51,979 bases of DNA, taken from NCBI GenBank assembly GCA_005885245.1, contig VAWR01000105.1:1-51979 (forward strand), in the 5' to 3' direction. Source of the DNA: Actinomycetota bacterium (GTDB taxonomy: Bacteria > Actinomycetota > Thermoleophilia > Gaiellales > Gaiellaceae). The notes below the pieces were generated by a model. It searched no databases. It saw only the letters and a list, made by a program, of their open reading frames with translations, and had not been told where the DNA came from. Position numbers and translations under genes: made by a program. Shown in pieces: positions 47,790-51,979 of the stretch (the stretch's first letter is position 1; every line of letters begins with the position of its first letter).

Positions 47790-48577
47790 CGCCTTCCATC
47801 GACCACGCGGTCCTCCCCGGTCAGATCCGGAGTGATCGTAATGTCCGCATAGCCCAGGGACGCCAGAGCATCGGCTACGTGGTCGGCCTGACCGTCGCCC
47901 ACCTCGAACACGATCAGCCGTGTGCTCGCCAGCCGGGCGATCTCCTCGTGCAGCCCTTCCCCGACCAGCGCGTCGCGCGGTTCCCATTCGCGGATCTCCG
48001 GCTGCAGCGAATCCCACTCGTCCGGCGATACGTATGGCGGGTTCGAGACGACGAGATCCCAGCCTTCGGCCGCAACATCGAGGTCGCCTTCTCGAATCTC
48101 GACGTCCAGTTCGAGCCGCTCCGCATTCTCGCGAGCGAGCGCCACCGCGCCCGGTGCCGCGTCGACGGCGGTCGCACGCACGTCGGGACGCTCGTCGGCG
48201 ATCGAGAGCGCGATCGCGCCCGAGCCCGTGCCGAGGTCGAGCACGCGCGGACCCGGCTCACCACGGAGCAGGGCGAGGCATCGCTCCACCACGACCTCCG
48301 TCTCGGGCCGCGGGACCAGTGCCCGCGGGTCCGTCTTCAAGACCAACCTTCGGAAACCCCACTCTCCGAGGACGTACGCAAGAGGTTCACGATTGCGCCG
48401 ACGTTCGAGGAGCGCACCGAATTCGTCGGGCAGCTCGCGGTCACGGGCAGCGTGGACGCCTGAACGCGAGGTGCCGAGCACATGGGCGACGAGGAACTCG
48501 GCGTCGGCGCGCGGCGTGTCCACTCCCGCTTCGGCCAGGCGCTCCTCTGCCAGATTAAGCGCGTCGGCCGCCTTCAC
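47786..48577 (-). CDS. prmC: Release factor glutamine methyltransferase
   Basis: 263 residues from a GTG that overlaps the prfA stop (GTGA). The SAM fold reads [18 protein letters not shown], and the substrate-binding motif is [13 protein letters not shown]. The N-terminal helical domain ([33 protein letters not shown]) is typical. It methylates the glutamine of the GGQ motif in RF1 and RF2, both encoded in this window. Confidence 0.96.
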   Translation of the reverse strand: MKAADALNLAEERLAEAGVDTPRADAEFLVAHVLGTSRSGVHAARDRELPDEFGALLERRRNREPLAYVLGEWGFRRLVLKTDPRALVPRPETEVVVERCLALLRGEPGPRVLDLGTGSGAIALSIADERPDVRATAVDAAPGAVALARENAERLELDVEIREGDLDVAAEGWDLVVSNPPYVSPDEWDSLQPEIREWEPRDALVGEGLHEEIARLASTRLIVFEVGDGQADHVADALASLGYADITITPDLTGEDRVVDGRR

Positions 48578-49617
48578 TCGCCGAGCGCCAGGCGGCGTTC
48601 CTCGGCGCCCAGCGCCTCGGTGAACTCGTCCAACTCGCCCTGGAGCGCCCGGTCGAGCTGGTGCACCGTCAGCTTGATGCGGTGATCGGTGACGCGGTTC
48701 TCGGGAAAGTTGTAGGTACGAATCTTCTCGGCCCGCTCGCCGGACCCGATCTGAGAGCGGCGCGTGGCGTCGAGCTCCGCGCGCTGCTTCTCGCGCTCGA
48801 GCTCGTAGAGTCTTGCGCGCAGGACGCGCAGGGCTTTCTGGCGGTTCTGGAGTTGGCTCTTCTCGTCCTGCATCGCGACGACGAGACCGGTGGGCATGTG
48901 CGTGATGCGGACGGCGGAGTCCGTCGTGTTCACGCTCTGGCCGCCGGGCCCGGTCGAGCGGTAGACGTCGATCTTGAGATCGTTGGGATCGATCTCGACC
49001 TCGACCTCCTCTGCCTCGGGCATCACGGCCACCGTCGCGGTCGACGTGTGGATGCGGCCCTGCGACTCGGTCTCGGGCACGCGCTGGACGCGATGAGTGC
49101 CGCCCTCCCACTTGAAGACGGAGTACGCGCCGTCTCCCTTGATGCCGAACGTGACCTCCTTGTAGCCGCCGGCCTCGTTCGGGCTCGAGCCCAGCTGCTC
49201 GACGTTGAAGCGCCGGCGTTCCGCGTAGCGGGCGAGGGCGCGATACAGATCGGCAGCCCAGAGGGCTGCCTCATCCCCGCCGACACCCTGCCGGATCTCG
49301 ACGATCACGTCCTTGCTGTCGGCCGGATCGGCCTCGACCAGCGCGAGCTTCAGCTCCTCCTCGAGCGACGCCAGCCGTTCCTCCAGCTCCGGCACGAGCT
49401 CGCGGAGATCACCATCCTCGCGCGCATCGTCGAGATCGGCCCGCGCCTCACGCCAGCGTTGCGCGAGCCGGTATGGGCCCTCGAGCTCCTTGAGCCTGCG
49501 GCCCGCTCCTGCAGCCTCGCGGTGGTCGTTGTACACGGCAGGGTCGGAGAGACGGTCCTGCGCCTCCCGATACGAGCGCTCGACCTCCTCGAGCAGCGGT
49601 TCGATGTTTCCGGCCAT
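48574..49617 (-). CDS. prfA: Peptide chain release factor 1
   Basis: 347 residues. The catalytic loop is [20 protein letters not shown]; the recognition domain has [20 protein letters not shown], in the place of the RF1 anticodon-like motif. No frameshift is needed, unlike prfB. Its start is preceded by AACCTAACCCGGCG. It reads UAG and UAA and is coupled to prmC. Confidence 0.97.
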   Translation of the reverse strand: MAGNIEPLLEEVERSYREAQDRLSDPAVYNDHREAAGAGRRLKELEGPYRLAQRWREARADLDDAREDGDLRELVPELEERLASLEEELKLALVEADPADSKDVIVEIRQGVGGDEAALWAADLYRALARYAERRRFNVEQLGSSPNEAGGYKEVTFGIKGDGAYSVFKWEGGTHRVQRVPETESQGRIHTSTATVAVMPEAEEVEVEIDPNDLKIDVYRSTGPGGQSVNTTDSAVRITHMPTGLVVAMQDEKSQLQNRQKALRVLRARLYELEREKQRAELDATRRSQIGSGERAEKIRTYNFPENRVTDHRIKLTVHQLDRALQGELDEFTEALGAEERRLALGE

Positions 49618-49627
49618 CGCCGGGTTA

Positions 49628-49703
49628 GGTTAGTGGTCTGTGCGGTTCTGCTGATGGATGCCTGGGTCGCGAGCACCAAGCGGGGCCGGGCAGGCCACTA
49701 ACC
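49628..49703. repeat. Long hairpin with dispersed-repeat loop upstream of prfA
   Basis: GGTTAGTGGTCTG (49628-49640) pairs with CAGGCCACTAACC (49691-49703): 12 Watson-Crick pairs and one G-U. The loop holds the 21-bp sequence shared with the atpH-atpA junction (49662-49682). The 3' arm covers the OsmC stop codon. Confidence 0.65.
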
Positions 49704-50132
49704 CTCGAGGCGCGCGTTGAGGTCCAGCTCGGGAACACCGGCCAGCGCCTTCGAAACGGGACAGTTCTCCTTCGCCTGCTCGGCGGCCTGCTCGAACTCG
49801 CCCTCGCCCATTCCCGGGACGCGGCCCACGACCTCGAGTGCGATCTTCGTGATCCCCTCGCCGGGCTGGAACGTCACAGTCGCGGATGTCTCCAGCTTCT
49901 CCGGCGCATGGCCTGCCTGCGCCAACCCGTTCGAGAGCGCCATCGACAGGCAGGTCGCGTGAGCGGCGGCAATCAGCTCCTCGGGGCTCGTCTTGCCGCC
50001 GGGCTCTTCGGAGCGCGCACGCCAGTCCACGTCCAGCCCACCGAAGGTTCCGCTCGACACGCTCTCGATGTGCCCGCTGCCGCTCATCAAATCTCCCTCC
50101 CAGATCACCTGGGCCTTGCGCTCAGTTGCCAT
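49698..50132 (-). CDS. OsmC/Ohr family protein, copy 1
   Basis: 144 residues. The peroxidatic cysteine lies in AAHATCLSMALSNGL and the resolving cysteine in AKENCPVSKAL, the standard OsmC pair. GKTSPEELIAAAHA is the family hallmark. It should reduce organic hydroperoxides as a homodimer in the cytosol. Its start overlaps the end of copy 2 by 11 bp, so they are coupled. Confidence 0.92.
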   Translation of the reverse strand: MATERKAQVIWEGDLMSGSGHIESVSSGTFGGLDVDWRARSEEPGGKTSPEELIAAAHATCLSMALSNGLAQAGHAPEKLETSATVTFQPGEGITKIALEVVGRVPGMGEGEFEQAAEQAKENCPVSKALAGVPELDLNARLEG

Positions 50133-50583
50133 CGGTTCCTCCCTCGAGTATCGCCTTCACGGTCACTTCCCCGCTCGCCTCGATCAACGCCGAAAACGGG
50201 CAGCCCTCGCTCGCAAGCTCGGCAACCCGCTGGAGCGCCGGCCCGTCCATCCCTGTCACCCGCGCGCGCGCGAGCACGTCGGAGGACACGATCCGGTGCG
50301 AGCCGCCCTCGACCTCGTCGAGCGTGACGACTGCACGAACATCGAGGTGCTCCGGAGCGGAGCCCGCAGTCGTCAGCTCGCCCGCAAGCGACATCGCGTA
50401 ACAGGCCGCGTGCGCAGCGGCGAGCAGCTCCTCCGGGCTCGTCTTCCCGTCCGGCTGCTCGACGCGCGTGGCCAGGGAGTACGGCAGGTCTGCGAACGAA
50501 CCGGTTGCGGCCGTGATGCTGCCACTCCCCCGCGGCAGATTCCCATCCCAGGCGACGCGCGCCTCGCGCTGGACGCGAGGCAT
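50122..50583 (-). CDS. OsmC/Ohr family protein, copy 2
   Basis: 153 residues with the same plan: GKTSPEELLAAAHAACYAMSL and ASEGCPFSALIEA supply the two active cysteines. It differs from copy 1 in most other positions, so the duplication is old. Tandem paralogs suggest different hydroperoxide substrates or a heterodimer. It lies downstream of the DUF1385 gene with a dispersed repeat between. Confidence 0.92.
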   Translation of the reverse strand: MPRVQREARVAWDGNLPRGSGSITAATGSFADLPYSLATRVEQPDGKTSPEELLAAAHAACYAMSLAGELTTAGSAPEHLDVRAVVTLDEVEGGSHRIVSSDVLARARVTGMDGPALQRVAELASEGCPFSALIEASGEVTVKAILEGGTDGN

Positions 50584-50604
50584 TAACGGAAGGACGCGGG
50601 AGCA

Positions 50605-50652
50605 CGCCGCGTGATTGCGGGCCAGCCGGCGCCGAGTGGGGCCCGACAGACC
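50605..50652. repeat. Dispersed repeat fragment upstream of the OsmC pair
   Basis: 50605-50625 match 41118-41138 with one mismatch, and CAGACCACTA near 50641-50650 matches the reverse complement of the hairpin arm at 49628-49640. It follows the DUF1385 stop on the minus strand. Confidence 0.55.
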
Positions 50653-50653
50653 A

Positions 50654-51577
50654 CTAGGCCATCACCTCGACCCTGCGGGCCTCCGCCTCGGTGCGGCCTT
50701 CGAGCGCGAGCACTTCCTTGAGGGCACGGATCGACACCTCGACCTGGTCGAGCGACGGCTGACGCGTCGTCAGCCGCTGCAGCCAGAGCCCCGGCGCGAG
50801 CAGCGTCATCAGGATGCGATTGTCCGAATGCTTGCCGGCGAAGCGGATCAGCTCGTAGGCGATCCCGGCGATCACCGGCAGCAGCAATATGCGCGTCGCG
50901 ATCAGCCAGTACCAGGCGGGACGCCCGAAGAATGCGAACACGAAGATCGCGATCACCATCACCCAGAGCAGGAAGGCCGTGCCGCAGCGGGGATGGATGA
51001 GGCTATAGCGCTGCACGACCTCGGGCTCGAGCGCCTCGCCCGCCTCATACGCGTTGATCGCCTTGTGCTCGGCCGCGTGATACTGGAACACGCGGCGTAG
51101 ATCCGGAATGAGTGAGATCAGCGACAGATAGAGGACGAAAATGGTCACCCGGATCGCCCCCTCGACGATCACGAACCATCCTGTCCGCTTGATCCCGATC
51201 CAATTCGTGAGTAGCGCCGGCGAGACCTTGAAGAGCAGGACCGCGAAGCCGATCGCGATCGCAAACGCGAAGATCAGCTGCCCGCGCGTGAGCTCGGTGA
51301 CGACCTCCTCACCCTCCTCGCCTTCCTTGCCCTCCGCCTGCGCCTGGTAATTGGCGGAGATCGCGAGCGCGCGGAAGCCGATCGCCAGCGACTCGCCGAG
51401 CGCGATCACCCCGCGGACGACCGGCAGCCGGAAGATCCGGTGACGCGCCATCGGCGAGGAGATCGACTGGTGCACCTCGGCGATGTCGCCGTCCGGCTTC
51501 CGCACCGCGACCGCCCAGTTGGACGGGCCGCGCATCATCACGCCCTCGAGAACCGCTTGTCCGCCGACGGTAGTCAA
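50654..51577 (-). CDS. DUF1385 membrane protein
   Basis: 307 residues. The family hallmark is the start TTVGGQAVLEGVMMRGPSNW, then RLPVVRGVIALGESL, several TMs (IFAFAIAIGFAVLLFKVSP, VTIFVLYLSLISLIP) and the central YHAAEHKAINAYEAGE plus HPRCGTAFLLWVM. The role of this widespread family is unknown. The start codon here is TTG at 51577, since the alignment with the family begins exactly there. A second, diverged copy of the first 18 codons lies upstream. Confidence 0.9.
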   Translation of the reverse strand: MTTVGGQAVLEGVMMRGPSNWAVAVRKPDGDIAEVHQSISSPMARHRIFRLPVVRGVIALGESLAIGFRALAISANYQAQAEGKEGEEGEEVVTELTRGQLIFAFAIAIGFAVLLFKVSPALLTNWIGIKRTGWFVIVEGAIRVTIFVLYLSLISLIPDLRRVFQYHAAEHKAINAYEAGEALEPEVVQRYSLIHPRCGTAFLLWVMVIAIFVFAFFGRPAWYWLIATRILLLPVIAGIAYELIRFAGKHSDNRILMTLLAPGLWLQRLTTRQPSLDQVEVSIRALKEVLALEGRTEAEARRVEVMA

Positions 51578-51729
51578 AGTTTCACTCGCTCACGCAGAGC
51601 GCGTCGGCCGCCGACCGCAGACGGACGCGCGAGCAAGCTCGCGCGTCCTGAAGTCGGCACCGCAAGCGGTGCCGAGGGCCCGTGCATCATCACGCCCTCG
51701 AGGACGGCCTGTCCCCCGACTGTGGTCAT
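51574..51729 (-). pseudogene. Relic 5' end of a second DUF1385 gene
   Basis: From ATG 51729 the first 18 codons read MTTVGGQAVLEGVMMHGP, matching the functional gene except for one residue (H for R), while about ten third positions differ. After GPS the sequence becomes unrelated and stops at TGA 51576-51574, which overlaps the TTG start of the real gene (TTGA). The 51-codon ORF might be translated as a leader peptide, but it reads best as a remnant of a paralog. Confidence 0.75.
51623..51674. repeat. Two strong hairpins between the DUF1385 5' copies
   Basis: GGACGCGCGAGC-AA-GCTCGCGCGTCC (51623-51648, 12 bp) and CGGCACCGC-AA-GCGGTGCCG (51655-51674, 9 bp). Both are perfect and lie in the insert that separates the two DUF1385 starts. 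Confidence 0.75.
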
Positions 51730-51738
51730 GGGAGAGGG

Positions 51739-51957
51739 TTAGGCGCGGCGGGCGCCGCCGGCCTTCTCGAGCCGGCGCTGGAAGCGCTCGACGCGTCCGC
51801 CCGTGTCGACCAGCTTCTGCTTGCCCGTGTAGAACGGGTGGCAGTTGGAGCAGATCTCGACGTGCAGCTCGGGCTGCGTGGAGCGGGTCTGGAACGTGTT
51901 CCCGCAGGAACAGGTGACGGTCGCGAGGACGTAGTCGGGATGGATGTCAGGCTTCAT
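51739..51957 (-). CDS. rpmE: 50S ribosomal protein L31 (zinc-binding type)
   Basis: 72 residues. It opens [19 protein letters not shown], and CSCG with [17 protein letters not shown] gives the four-cysteine/histidine zinc site of the C+ form, so it should bind zinc rather than being the zinc-free paralog. [10 protein letters not shown] is the usual end. It leads the rpmE to prfA gene order seen in many actinobacteria. Confidence 0.97.
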   Translation of the reverse strand: MKPDIHPDYVLATVTCSCGNTFQTRSTQPELHVEICSNCHPFYTGKQKLVDTGGRVERFQRRLEKAGGARRA

Positions 51958-51979
51958 TTGAATTCAGGATAGCAGCGGC

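Overview
The window reads as a high-GC chromosomal segment of an actinobacterium, probably of the Thermoleophilia/Gaiellales kind. That placement is inferred from gene order (rpmE-prfA-prmC-tsaC-glyA-upp-GlcNAc-1-P transferase-atp; secA-prfB-ftsE-ftsX-rnr-smpB-ssrA) and codon style, not from a search. Most genes lie on the minus strand in tightly coupled operons with ATGA/GTGA/TGATG overlaps.

Layout. 1-2055: end of a nucleotidyltransferase-fold gene, a PEBP-family protein, an IS3-type transposase relic and two copies of a structured repeat. 2056-12482: trans-translation and cell-envelope block (ssrA tmRNA, smpB, RNase R-like exonuclease, ftsX, ftsE, prfB with its +1 frameshift, secA), with two divergent surface-protein genes (3.0-4.7 kb) and two micro-membrane-protein ORFs. 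12.6-14.4 kb: long hibernation factor and ComF. 14.4-25.5 kb: methyl-cycle and sugar-nucleotide genes (nucleotidyltransferases, mtnA, ahcY, MerR, cupin, UDP-glucose dehydrogenase carrying an intein, LCP wall-polymer transferase, GCS2-like ligase). 25.5-29.1 kb: metH. 29.4-31.3 kb: atpC and atpD. 31.4-38.6 kb, plus strand: orphan zinc-finger anti-sigma-like gene, a five-gene oligopeptide ABC transporter, a Kelch lipoprotein. 38.6-44.0 kb: atpG, atpA, atpH, atpF, atpE, atpB and two AtpI/AtpZ-like genes. 44.1-52 kb: GlcNAc-1-P transferase, upp, glyA, tsaC, prmC, prfA, two OsmC paralogs, DUF1385 protein, rpmE.

Highlights. (1) Four ~100-bp copies (843-939, 1954-2052, 9683-9786, 29267-29366) of an intergenic element share one architecture: a small hairpin, a CCGCTA..GCGG box, then a 12-bp outer stem, a fixed (A/G)TCATG bulge, an inner GAA-type hairpin and a fixed CG linker. 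The stem sequences differ between copies while pairing is kept. Three copies sit 2-20 nt past the 3' end of ssrA, secA or atpC. (2) A 454-residue LAGLIDADG intein splits UDP-glucose dehydrogenase exactly before its catalytic cysteine. (3) The ATP synthase operon is cut between atpG and atpD by 7.2 kb of opposite-strand transporter genes. (4) AtpH lacks its C-terminal domain and runs in frame into AtpA; the replaced stretch holds a dispersed repeat also seen near prfA and the DUF1385 gene. (5) ftsX and atpH appear to start at ATA, each with a good Shine-Dalgarno, and the RNase starts at CTG. (6) The first 18 codons of the DUF1385 gene occur twice, differing almost only at synonymous sites.
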